Shown here: in pieces, positions 1 through 6,283 of the stretch
Numbering within the stretch: position 1 is the first letter of the stretch
Layout of the letters: the number at the start of each line of letters is the position of its first letter
DNA from: Eubacteriales Family XIII. Incertae Sedis bacterium
GTDB lineage: Bacteria; Bacillota_A; Clostridia; Peptostreptococcales; Anaerovoracaceae
Reading direction: 5' to 3'
DNA: 6,536 bases
NCBI GenBank assembly: GCA_031280075.1
Contig: JAITHG010000208.1
Coordinates: 1-6,536 of the forward strand
The notes under the pieces: generated by a model
Told to the model about the DNA's origin: nothing
Seen by the model: only the letters and a program-made list of their open reading frames with translations
The model's database searches: none
Made by a program: the position numbers and the translations under genes

Positions 1-1586
1 ATCCATTCCTCCCGGTTGACCTTGTCCTGGATGTTCTCGCGCGCCGCTACGATGGCGGCAAGCTTTCCAATCCATTTTGCCCAGTAAAACAGGGTCACGG
101 ACGATCCGAAGACGATGCACAGGACGACCCACATGTTGCCCGAGTCGACGAAGGACTGGAGCGCCGCCCACTTGGAGACTAGCATCCCGAAGGGGGCGAG
201 GAACATGCCCGCGATGCCGATGAGCATGAAGACCGCCAGGCGCGGCATGCGCCCGAACAGCCCGTCCATGTCCTCGATGTCGCGGCTGCCGATGTTGTGC
301 TCGGCAGTGCCGACGCTGAGGAAGAGCAGGGCCTTCGTGACGGCATGGAAGATGATGAGCATAATGGCAGCCCATACGCCTGCCTCCGTGCCCAACCCCG
401 CACACGCCACGATCAGCCCGAGGTTCGCGATGGTGGAATAGGCGAGCACGCGCTTGGCGTTGCTCTGCGTGACCGCCGCGAAGGACGCGAGCAGGAAGGT
501 GATGCCGCCGACCATGATGACCATAAAGCCGGGCGAGGTGACGCTGGCGATGAAGCCGGGGCTGGTGCCGTCGGCGGCGAAACCGCCCGAATCGACCGTG
601 CCGACGCCGAGCAGCGGCGACAGCTTCACGACGAGGAAGACACCCGCCTTGACCATCGTCGAGGAGTGCAGCAGGGCGGAGGTCGGCGTGGGTGCGACCA
701 TCGCGCCGAGCAGCCAACTGTTGAAGGGCATCTGCGCCGCCTTTGTGATGCCCGCGAAGGCGAGCAGGATGACGATTGCGTTGATGAACACGTTTGGCTG
801 CCCGCTGAGTTTCGCGGCAAGCCCGTTCGCGATGAGCTGGTCGAGCTCCAGCGTGTGCAGCTGCGGCTGTCCGGCGAGCACGATGGCAAACACGAAGGCA
901 AGCCCACCGAGCAGGTTCATGATGAGGGCGCGGAAGGAATTGTTGATGGCCTCCTCTGTCTTCGTGTAGCCGATCAGCAGGAAGGAGCAGAGCGTCGTGA
1001 CCTCCCAGAAGAAGTACATCCAGACGAGATTGTTCGACAAAACGATGCCGAACATCGCCGACAGGAAGAGGAACATCAGGAAGAAGAAATAAGGTCTCCT
1101 GTCCTTCTCGCCCGCATGATGGTGCTGGAAGTCCTTCATGTACCCCAGCGAGTAGACTGTGATCAGTGTACCGATGATTCCGATGATGAGCGTCATGATG
1201 AGTGTGAAATGGTCGAGGTAGAGGTTGTTTGCCACCTCGATCTCATGCCCTGCCGTCTGTTCGAACCAGATCAGCACCGGGCACTGCACCGCCACGAGCA
1301 CGGATGCCAGCGGTTTTCTGTACTTTACGCCGAGGATGAAGATCAGGAGCGCCAGCGCCACCTCGATGCCCATCATGACGTTTCCCGCCACCTCGCTTGC
1401 CTTGCCGCTCTGCAGGAAAAAGACCGTGCCCTTCCCGTAGTTCTGGACTACGAGCACGATGGACAAGGCGGCGATGATGAGGGCGGACGCCATGACGAGC
1501 GGTCCCCTTGCCTTGTCGGAACGGAGCAGCAAAAGCAGTAGCGCGACGACAAACGGGAACAGAATAAGAACCAGGATTGTATTCAA
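1..1586 (-). CDS. NuoL/HyfB/EchA-like proton-translocating membrane subunit (3' end beyond the window)
   Basis: This is an antiporter-like integral membrane subunit of the complex I / membrane-bound hydrogenase family, expected to move H+ (or Na+) through the inner membrane, driven by redox chemistry in partner subunits. The 528 visible codons run without a stop to base 1 and are almost entirely hydrophobic helices. Family landmarks, numbered from the TTG start, are E195 in FFWEVTTLCSFLLIGY, K282 in GITKAAQMPF, H307 and K313 in SALLHSSTMVKAG, K378 in NAKRVLAYSTIANLG, H414 and K418 in FHAVTKALLF, and K472 in FGMLVSKWAALQ, where E. coli NuoL has its helix-12 lysine. The GSRDIEDMDGL segment resembles Hyf/Hyc/Ech-type subunits more than respiratory NuoL. 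The TTG start is chosen because GGAGG lies 10 bases upstream. An in-frame ATG at 1619 has no ribosome-binding site and sits almost at the predicted transcript start. The family is firm; which complex it belongs to is inference, because the partner genes lie outside. Confidence 0.88.
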   Translation of the reverse strand, partial: MNTILVLILFPFVVALLLLLLRSDKARGPLVMASALIIAALSIVLVVQNYGKGTVFFLQSGKASEVAGNVMMGIEVALALLIFILGVKYRKPLASVLVAVQCPVLIWFEQTAGHEIEVANNLYLDHFTLIMTLIIGIIGTLITVYSLGYMKDFQHHHAGEKDRRPYFFFLMFLFLSAMFGIVLSNNLVWMYFFWEVTTLCSFLLIGYTKTEEAINNSFRALIMNLLGGLAFVFAIVLAGQPQLHTLELDQLIANGLAAKLSGQPNVFINAIVILLAFAGITKAAQMPFNSWLLGAMVAPTPTSALLHSSTMVKAGVFLVVKLSPLLGVGTVDSGGFAADGTSPGFIASVTSPGFMVIMVGGITFLLASFAAVTQSNAKRVLAYSTIANLGLIVACAGLGTEAGVWAAIMLIIFHAVTKALLFLSVGTAEHNIGSRDIEDMDGLFGRMPRLAVFMLIGIAGMFLAPFGMLVSKWAALQSFVDSGNMWVVLCIVFGSSVTLFYWAKWIGKLAAIVAARENIQDKVNREEW

Positions 1587-1596
1587 TGTTTCAGAT

Positions 1597-1601
1597 CCTC
1601 C
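1597..1601 (-). promoter_or_regulatory. Ribosome-binding site deciding a TTG start
   Basis: GGAGG on the minus strand is separated by 10 bases from the TTG at 1586. It is the only good Shine-Dalgarno sequence near the gene's 5' end and favours TTG over the in-frame ATG 33 bases upstream. Confidence 0.7.
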
Positions 1602-1627
1602 CTGCGTCTGTGATAACATACCGACCT

Positions 1628-1656
1628 ATTATACAACAGGAAAAAGCCCTGCTCAA
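1628..1656 (-). promoter_or_regulatory. Sigma-70/SigA-type promoter of the NuoL-like gene
   Basis: On the minus strand, a -35 box TTGAGC (1656-1651, four of six consensus bases) is followed by a 17-base spacer and a perfect -10 box TATAAT (1633-1628). Transcription should start near 1621, giving a leader of about 35 bases before the TTG start. The -35 box lies inside a small hairpin followed by five T (see the overlapping terminator-like entry). Confidence 0.75.
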
Positions 1657-1659
1657 GGC
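1641..1659 (-). terminator. Weak terminator-like hairpin overlapping the promoter
   Basis: On the minus strand, GCCTT and AGGGC can pair (five pairs, one of them G-U) around a GAGC loop at 1659-1646, followed at once by TTTTT (1645-1641). This is the layout of an intrinsic terminator, but the stem is short. It would catch read-through from the upstream permease gene just before the -10 box of the next gene. Confidence 0.3.
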
Positions 1660-1699
1660 ACGGGTTGCGCCTTTTTTTGGATTTCTTTCCTGATTTCTG

Positions 1700-1747
1700 C
1701 GTCCCCCTCCGGGGGATGCGGACTGCCGCCGCACCCCGGAGGGGACG
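1700..1747 (-). terminator. Long GC-rich hairpin after the AAT permease gene
   Basis: An inverted repeat begins about 10 bases after the permease stop codon. The right arm (1729-1747) pairs with the left arm (1700-1721) over 19 base pairs, interrupted by a one-base and a two-base bulge, around a seven-base loop. Such a stable stem right behind a gene suggests a 3'-end or transcript-stabilising structure. There is no T tract on either side, so a classical intrinsic terminator is not supported. It could also be a repeated palindromic element of the genome. Confidence 0.45.
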
Positions 1748-1757
1748 TAGACCGCCG

Positions 1758-3593
1758 CTACTGCTTCCGGAGCCTGCCGAGCGCGCGGACGCCGACGAAC
1801 AGGACGACATACGTGAGGATGCAGCCCAGTGTCAGCATCCAGACGCGTCCCATACCCTGCGCTGTGAAGACATTGCCGTCCACGAACTCGCTCGGGTAGG
1901 CGTTGATGGTGACGAGGGAAAGAACGACGGACAGGACTGCCACGACGATGAGCACGACGGCCCATACGCCGCCACCCACTGCCAGGTTGGCATCCCTTGC
2001 CTCGCGTTCCTGCCGCTTCGTCTCGGCGACCGTGCCGGGCTTGATCGGGAACTTCTCGTCAAAGGTGACCTCGTCTGCGCCGATGGTCACGGTTGTGCGG
2101 ATCTTGCCGCGCCATTTCTGCACCTGGAAGCCGACGACCGGCAGCAGGATGATGTCCATGGAGAGCAGGAAGATGGGCAGCCCGTCCCCTTCCTCGAAGA
2201 CGAGCAGAGCCATCGCCGCGATCTGCACGATGATGGCGAACCAAGCCAGCCCGGGGAACCACGCCGCCTTCACGGTCAGCACCTCCTGCGGGTCGTATCC
2301 ACGCTCCTTCAGGCGCTTGCGGAAGACGATCTGCGAATAGAGGATGCCCACCCAGCACAGCGTGCCCGTGAAGCCTGCGATGCCGATGAGGGCGATGTAC
2401 ATCGTGCTGTCCTCGCCGCCCATCATGCCGAGCTGCGCGATGAGGAAGCTCAGCAGGAAGATGATCCAGACGAAGACGAGCGAGAAGATCGTCGCGTTCT
2501 GCGGGGTGTTGAAACGGTTGAGCTTGGACAGGAACTTGGGCGCGAGCCCCTCCGTCGAGAGCCCGTACAGCGAGCGCACTGTCCCGTAGAAGCCGGAGTT
2601 TGCACAGCTGAACGCCGCGATGAGCGTGACGATCTCGAAGATGACCGCCCCCCACTTGAAGCCGTAGGCGACGAGCGCCTGCGCGAAGACCGAGTCGTCC
2701 AGCGTCGCCGCGAAGTACGGCATGATGAGCGAGAGGATGAAGATCGGGACGAGGTAGATCAGGATGATGCGGTAGGCGACCTTCTTGCAGGCGGCAGGCA
2801 CGTTCTTCTCCGGGTCCTGCGTCTCCGCTGCCGACAGCCCGACGATCTCCGAGCCTTGGAAGTTGACGAGGGTCCAGATCATCATGAGGATGATGATGCC
2901 TCCGCCGCTCGGGAAGAGCTGCTCCACTGCGGTCTTGCCCGTCTCGGCGAGCATCGCGCCCAGCCCGATGAAGCCTGCCCCCACCGTGAAGCTCTCGCCG
3001 TCCTCGTTCACGAGCGTCGCCCCGTGGTTGAAGAGCCCAAGCCAGATGGTGATGGCAGCCAGCACGAAGAGGATGATGGCGCAGATCTTGACGATCGCCA
3101 TGATCGACTCGACGTGCCCGAACCATTTGACCTGATAGATATTGATGAAGGTGAGCAGGGCAAGCGTGATGATGCCGACGATGAACAGCGTCGTGGGAGA
3201 CGCATCGCCCCCGAAGAACAGGACGTTCGAGAAGGTCGCGACCGCCAACGCCTCGGACGGGATGTAGCAGACCCAGTTCGCCCAGAAAGCCCAGCCGATG
3301 CCTGCCGACGCAGTGTCGCCCATGAACTCCCGGGTGTAGGACACGAAGGAGCCGCGCCGCGGGATGTTGACGAGCAGCTCTGCGAACGACTGCATGACCC
3401 CGAAGATGGTCAGCCCCGCCAGCGCGTAGGCGATGAGTGTCGCGCCCGCGCCCATGTCATGGAACGTAAGACCCAGCCCCAGGAAGTAGCACGATCCGAT
3501 GATGCCCCCGAGGGCGATCAGCGAGACATGCCAAGGCAGGATGCCACGGGTCAAGGTCCGTTCGCTTTTTTCTACGATTCTTTCTTCAGACAT
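1758..3593 (-). CDS. APC-superfamily amino acid permease (AAT-like) with a 2-helix C-terminal extension
   Basis: This is a secondary transporter in the inner membrane, probably an amino acid:H+ symporter; the substrate cannot be read from the sequence. The protein has 611 residues. Family signatures are the broken first helix around GGIIGSCYFLGLG (29-41), the helix 2 to loop segment FAELLVNIPRRGSFVSYTREF (70-90), and the AAT-type motif QGSEIVGLSAAETQDPEKNVP (246-266). Family members usually end near residue 450-490. This one continues with a charged cytoplasmic linker (about 495-538, including TKRQEREARD) and two more hydrophobic segments (about 541-563 and 585-604), ending in a basic tail. 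The ATG at 3593 is chosen because GGAGGG lies seven bases upstream. The longer ATG at 3608 overlaps that ribosome-binding site and has none of its own. The gene has its own promoter and is followed by a strong hairpin. Confidence 0.9.
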   Translation of the reverse strand: MSEERIVEKSERTLTRGILPWHVSLIALGGIIGSCYFLGLGLTFHDMGAGATLIAYALAGLTIFGVMQSFAELLVNIPRRGSFVSYTREFMGDTASAGIGWAFWANWVCYIPSEALAVATFSNVLFFGGDASPTTLFIVGIITLALLTFINIYQVKWFGHVESIMAIVKICAIILFVLAAITIWLGLFNHGATLVNEDGESFTVGAGFIGLGAMLAETGKTAVEQLFPSGGGIIILMMIWTLVNFQGSEIVGLSAAETQDPEKNVPAACKKVAYRIILIYLVPIFILSLIMPYFAATLDDSVFAQALVAYGFKWGAVIFEIVTLIAAFSCANSGFYGTVRSLYGLSTEGLAPKFLSKLNRFNTPQNATIFSLVFVWIIFLLSFLIAQLGMMGGEDSTMYIALIGIAGFTGTLCWVGILYSQIVFRKRLKERGYDPQEVLTVKAAWFPGLAWFAIIVQIAAMALLVFEEGDGLPIFLLSMDIILLPVVGFQVQKWRGKIRTTVTIGADEVTFDEKFPIKPGTVAETKRQEREARDANLAVGGGVWAVVLIVVAVLSVVLSLVTINAYPSEFVDGNVFTAQGMGRVWMLTLGCILTYVVLFVGVRALGRLRKQ

Positions 3594-3600
3594 TTGCATT

Positions 3601-3606
3601 CCCTCC
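3601..3606 (-). promoter_or_regulatory. Ribosome-binding site setting the AAT permease start
   Basis: GGAGGG on the minus strand lies seven bases before the ATG at 3593. The upstream ATG at 3608 shares its G with this motif, and the ATG at 3599 follows it by one base, so neither can use it well. Confidence 0.75.
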
Positions 3607-3697
3607 ATTGCAGATACGATCGGATTGGTCGGGGCCAGCTGACGAACAAAAAAAGATTATTGCAAAAACGGTTGCTGTCCGCCCCAAAGACAAGGCA

Positions 3698-3726
3698 ATT
3701 ATACAAACTATGGGCAGCGAATGCAA
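3698..3726 (-). promoter_or_regulatory. Promoter of the AAT permease gene
   Basis: A perfect -10 TATAAT (3703-3698) lies 17 bases downstream of a weak -35 TTGCAT (3726-3721, only TTG conserved). The predicted start near 3691 gives a leader of roughly 97 bases. The weak -35 hints that an activator may help. The leader carries T-rich runs at 3668-3664 and 3654-3648; no riboswitch class was recognised in it. Confidence 0.65.
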
Positions 3727-3746
3727 CGGGGACCAGACTGAAAACC

Positions 3747-3769
3747 GATATTCGCATATATCTCATATG
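3747..3769. repeat. Two overlapping short inverted repeats between the permease genes
   Basis: On the plus strand, GATAT-TCGCAT-ATATC (3747-3762) overlaps CATAT-ATCTC-ATATG (3755-3769). Each is a perfect 5-bp dyad, and the two are mutually exclusive as hairpins. They lie about 20-45 bases upstream of the -35 box of the AAT permease and shortly after the stop of the PHS transporter. They could be a regulator site or a weak 3'-end structure; no T tract adjoins them. Confidence 0.35.
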
Positions 3770-3785
3770 TCAGAATACTTGGTGA

Positions 3786-5483
3786 TCAGTGCTGGCTGCG
3801 AGCCTTTCGGTCGCTTTCAAAGATCCGCCCGAGGATGCCGAACAACACAGCGAGCGCGCCGGAGGCAATGGTCGCCGCCCGGATCGCCGCCCACATCGCC
3901 TGCTGGCTCGCGAAGAGCGTCATGTCGTAGTCGTCGGGATACACCCATTCCTTTTCGTACACCGGCAGGAAGAGGCAGCCTGCGATGCCGACGACCGTGA
4001 GGATGGCGAACATGACGGCGATGCGGCTTACGTCCCCGACCGCGAGCTTCGTGCGCGGGTTGAGCGGGTGTGCCGCCGGATCCTTCTTCGCCAGCCCGCC
4101 CTTCATGCGCTTCCATATATAATAGACGACCGGGCCGGACACGATGCCCGCCATGCCGCCGATGAAATAGTCCGAGCCGTTGATGAGGAAGGAGAAGAAG
4201 GCAATGCAGATCGGCATGATGCAGAGCACGCACAGGAAGCCGAAGCCACCCGGCACGCGGAAGCGGTATTCCTCCTTCGGGATGCGCCGCCGCAGAACGA
4301 GCGCGGAGATGTAGACCAAGATGTAGGAGCTGACGAGCAGGAATACATCTACGACGACGAGTGTCGTGAAGTCGATCATGCAGAGGACGAGGTTGACGAC
4401 GGCAACCGAGATGACCGCCACATAGGGCACGCCGTGCTTCTTGTCCACCTTCACGAGGAAGTCCGGCGCGAGGTTGTCGTCCGCGAGCGCAAAGAAGCCA
4501 CGCGAGCCGGAGGCGATGTAGGTGTTGAAGATGGAGCACTGGGCTACGACGGCTACCACGCCGAAGAAGATGCCGAGCGCGGGACCTGCGAAGTGGCTCG
4601 CGACGGTCGCGTAGCCGATGACATCCGCTCCCTCCGAGCCCCAGTTCAGGAAGTCGAAATCCGGTCCTTCCGTCTTGAACGCGGAGATGGAGGCGAGGGT
4701 CGGAAAGATGTAGGTCGCCATGATGAGGGGCACCGTGATGAGTGTCGCCCTGGAGATGACCTGCGGATCCTCCAGCTCTCCCGCGATGGTCGACATGGAC
4801 TCGTAGCCCGAGTACATCCACATGCCGATGGACAGCCCCGCCCCGATGTAGAAGAACCAGTCGGAAGGCGCTTCGACCGGGTAGGCGGTAAGCGGCTCGA
4901 AGGGGTTCCCTCCCCAATTCGCGAAGCCGATGATGGCGACCATGGCAAAGGCGGCGATGACGAAGATGGACAAGATGTTCGTCACGATGCCGACATCCCG
5001 CACCCCGCGGATGTTGATCCACATGAAGAGCAGGATCATAGCTGCCTTGAAGGCGAACTCCTGCCACTTGGTCAGATCGAAGAGCCCGCTCAGGTAGCCG
5101 CCCGCGAGCACCACGTAGAGCGTGTTGTCGATGTAGATGGAGATCGTGCGCCACCAGCCCGCCTGGAATCCCCAAAATTCCCCGAGCGCCTCCTGCACCC
5201 ATTTATAGTAGCCGCCCTCCTGCGGGCGTACTGAACCCAGCTCGGCGGCGACGAGCCCGAAGGGCAGCCCCCATACGAAGGGTAGGACGATGAGCATGAT
5301 GAGCGTCAGCCCCGGTCCTGCCTCGGGGATCATGTCCTCGATGCCGTAGCAGCCTGCCGCGACGAGCGAAAAGACCATGAAGACGACGGTAAACGTGCTC
5401 ATCCTGTGCTTTTTCAGACCTCGTTCCCCGGTGTCCATGGCGATCCTGGGTGTGAGGTTCCCATTCGACCCTTTCGATGACAT
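3786..5483 (-). CDS. PHS-type APC transporter (polyamine/amino acid:H+ symporter-like)
   Basis: This inner-membrane secondary transporter has 565 residues. Its first third resembles the plant PUT/LAT and trypanosomatid POT polyamine transporters of the PHS family. Examples are GIEDMIPEAGP (47-57), AAELGSVRPQEGGYYKWV (79-96), the hallmark ALGEFWGFQAGWW (99-111), and IDNTLYVVL (118-126). The helix 6 segment GYESMSTIAGELEDP (226-240) matches the family's tryptophan/serine-rich AGE-E-P pattern. Expected cargo is a polyamine, a basic amino acid or a related amine, but bacterial members are poorly tied to substrates. After the 12-helix core, a linker (about 461-486) leads to two added helices (about 487-508 and 529-551) with an acidic loop (509-528) and a basic tail. 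ATG 5483 is chosen because AAGGAGG precedes it by nine bases; the upstream in-frame TTG at 5513 lacks one. It lies 196 bases after recR with its own promoter. Confidence 0.88.
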   Translation of the reverse strand: MSSKGSNGNLTPRIAMDTGERGLKKHRMSTFTVVFMVFSLVAAGCYGIEDMIPEAGPGLTLIMLIVLPFVWGLPFGLVAAELGSVRPQEGGYYKWVQEALGEFWGFQAGWWRTISIYIDNTLYVVLAGGYLSGLFDLTKWQEFAFKAAMILLFMWINIRGVRDVGIVTNILSIFVIAAFAMVAIIGFANWGGNPFEPLTAYPVEAPSDWFFYIGAGLSIGMWMYSGYESMSTIAGELEDPQVISRATLITVPLIMATYIFPTLASISAFKTEGPDFDFLNWGSEGADVIGYATVASHFAGPALGIFFGVVAVVAQCSIFNTYIASGSRGFFALADDNLAPDFLVKVDKKHGVPYVAVISVAVVNLVLCMIDFTTLVVVDVFLLVSSYILVYISALVLRRRIPKEEYRFRVPGGFGFLCVLCIMPICIAFFSFLINGSDYFIGGMAGIVSGPVVYYIWKRMKGGLAKKDPAAHPLNPRTKLAVGDVSRIAVMFAILTVVGIAGCLFLPVYEKEWVYPDDYDMTLFASQQAMWAAIRAATIASGALAVLFGILGRIFESDRKARSQH

Positions 5484-5492
5484 AGTCCAGTG

Positions 5493-5499
5493 CCTCCTT
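5493..5499 (-). promoter_or_regulatory. Ribosome-binding site setting the PHS transporter start
   Basis: AAGGAGG on the minus strand is separated by nine bases from the ATG at 5483. It lies inside the longer open frame beginning with TTG at 5513, which argues against that earlier start. Confidence 0.75.
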
Positions 5500-5537
5500 C
5501 CGCTTCGGTTCAAAACCCAGCAACAACAAACAACCTA

Positions 5538-5560
5538 TAATAATTGCCGACGTAATAATT
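5538..5560. repeat. Direct repeat in the leader of the PHS transporter
   Basis: On the plus strand, TAATAATT occurs at 5538-5545 and again at 5553-5560, separated by GCCGACG, a period of 15 bases. Both copies lie just downstream of the predicted transcription start, in an AT-rich patch within GC-rich surroundings. This is where a repressor could bind, but no known operator was recognised. Confidence 0.4.
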
Positions 5561-5568
5561 TTGATAAA

Positions 5569-5597
5569 AGTGTAATACCTACATGCAGTGCAGTCAA
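5569..5597 (-). promoter_or_regulatory. Promoter of the PHS transporter gene
   Basis: A -35 box TTGACT (5597-5592, five of six consensus bases) is followed by a 17-base spacer and a -10 box TACACT (5574-5569, four of six). Transcription should begin near 5562, giving a leader of about 79 bases. A TATTAT further downstream was considered as the -10 but lacks a -35 at proper spacing. Confidence 0.65.
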
Positions 5598-5679
5598 TCG
5601 ACGCAAGGTCACAGAATTGCGAAATAATGATGACCGAGTTGCGGTATTGCGTGATGGCACTTGCTCTGGTGGAAGGGAA

Positions 5680-6282
5680 TCAGATCTCGCGCCTGCCTTC
5701 GATGGCGCGTGAGAGCGTGATGTCGTCCGTATAGTCGAGGTCGCCGCCGATGGGAACACCGTGGGCGATGCGGGAGACACGGATGCCGGACGGGCGGATG
5801 AGCTTTGCTGTGTACATGGCGGTCGCCTCGCCTTCTATGTTGGGGTTGGTCGCGACGATGACTTCTTTCACTTCGTCGCTCCCCTGGAGACGCACGATGA
5901 GCTGTTTCAGGTTGATGTCCTCTGGCCCGATGCCGTCCATCGGCGAGATCGCCCCGTGCAGGACGTGATAAAGCCCTTTGTATTCACGCATGCGCTCGAT
6001 GGCTGCCACGTCCCTAGGGGACTCGACTACGCAGATGATGCTGTGGTCGCGCCCCGGGTCGGTGCAGAGTGCGCAGGGGTCGGTGTCCGTCAGGTTGCCG
6101 CAGGTGGAGCAGTAGCGCAGGTCACGCCTGGCTGCAGTGATGGCATCCGCCAGCGCATAGGCATGCTCCTCACTCATCTGAAGGATGTGGAAGGCGAGTC
6201 TCTGGGCAGTCTTTCCGCCGATGCCCGGCAGGCGCGAAAGCTCTCCGATCAGTTTCTGAAGGGGTTTGGGGTAGGTGCTCAC
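5680..6282 (-). CDS. recR: Recombination mediator protein RecR
   Basis: RecR works in the cytoplasm with RecO (and RecF) to load RecA onto single-stranded DNA at gaps and stalled forks. The 200-residue length is normal for the family. In order, the protein shows the helix-hairpin-helix [15 protein letters not shown] (17-31), a zinc finger with C58, C61, C70 and C73, and a Toprim domain from about 82 (VVESPRD, with E87) through [14 protein letters not shown] (144-157). It ends in the characteristic [20 protein letters not shown] (174-193). No key residue is missing. The start is GTG, one base after the TGA of the upstream ybaB gene, and no good Shine-Dalgarno sequence precedes it, so translation is probably coupled to ybaB. 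No clear terminator follows the gene. Confidence 0.97.
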   Translation of the reverse strand: MSTYPKPLQKLIGELSRLPGIGGKTAQRLAFHILQMSEEHAYALADAITAARRDLRYCSTCGNLTDTDPCALCTDPGRDHSIICVVESPRDVAAIERMREYKGLYHVLHGAISPMDGIGPEDINLKQLIVRLQGSDEVKEVIVATNPNIEGEATAMYTAKLIRPSGIRVSRIAHGVPIGGDLDYTDDITLSRAIEGRREI

Positions 6283-6283
6283 G

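Noticed and set aside
297..1541. 414-codon plus-strand open frame antisense to the NuoL-like gene
   Set aside because: It is another shadow with the same frame relation. The minus strand encodes a well-conserved membrane protein throughout.
1655..1678. Plus-strand hairpin AAGGC/GCCTT followed by seven T
   Set aside because: No plus-strand gene ends here and the stem is only five pairs with a nine-base loop. It might at most stop antisense transcription.
3594..3691. Possible riboswitch or attenuator in the leader of the AAT permease
   Set aside because: The leader has two T runs, but only weak pairing (GGGGC with GCCCC across about 45 bases, CGG with CCG) and no known riboswitch core.
1665..3785. 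Very long plus-strand open frame (706 codons) antisense to the AAT permease
   Set aside because: Its codon first positions face the third positions of the permease codons, which rarely end in A, so stops seldom arise. The product is a low-complexity run of Asp, Glu, Arg and His with no domain.
3789..5234. 481-codon plus-strand open frame antisense to the PHS transporter
   Set aside because: It has the same frame relation and the same charged, featureless composition; it is a shadow of the real gene.
5484..5513. Ten-residue N-terminal extension of the PHS transporter from a TTG
   Set aside because: The extension contains the AAGGAGG that serves the ATG at 5483, and the TTG has no ribosome-binding site of its own.
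5536..5541. TATTAT as the -10 box of the PHS transporter promoter
   Set aside because: No -35-like hexamer lies 16-18 bases upstream, whereas TTGACT-17-TACACT nearby is a better pair.
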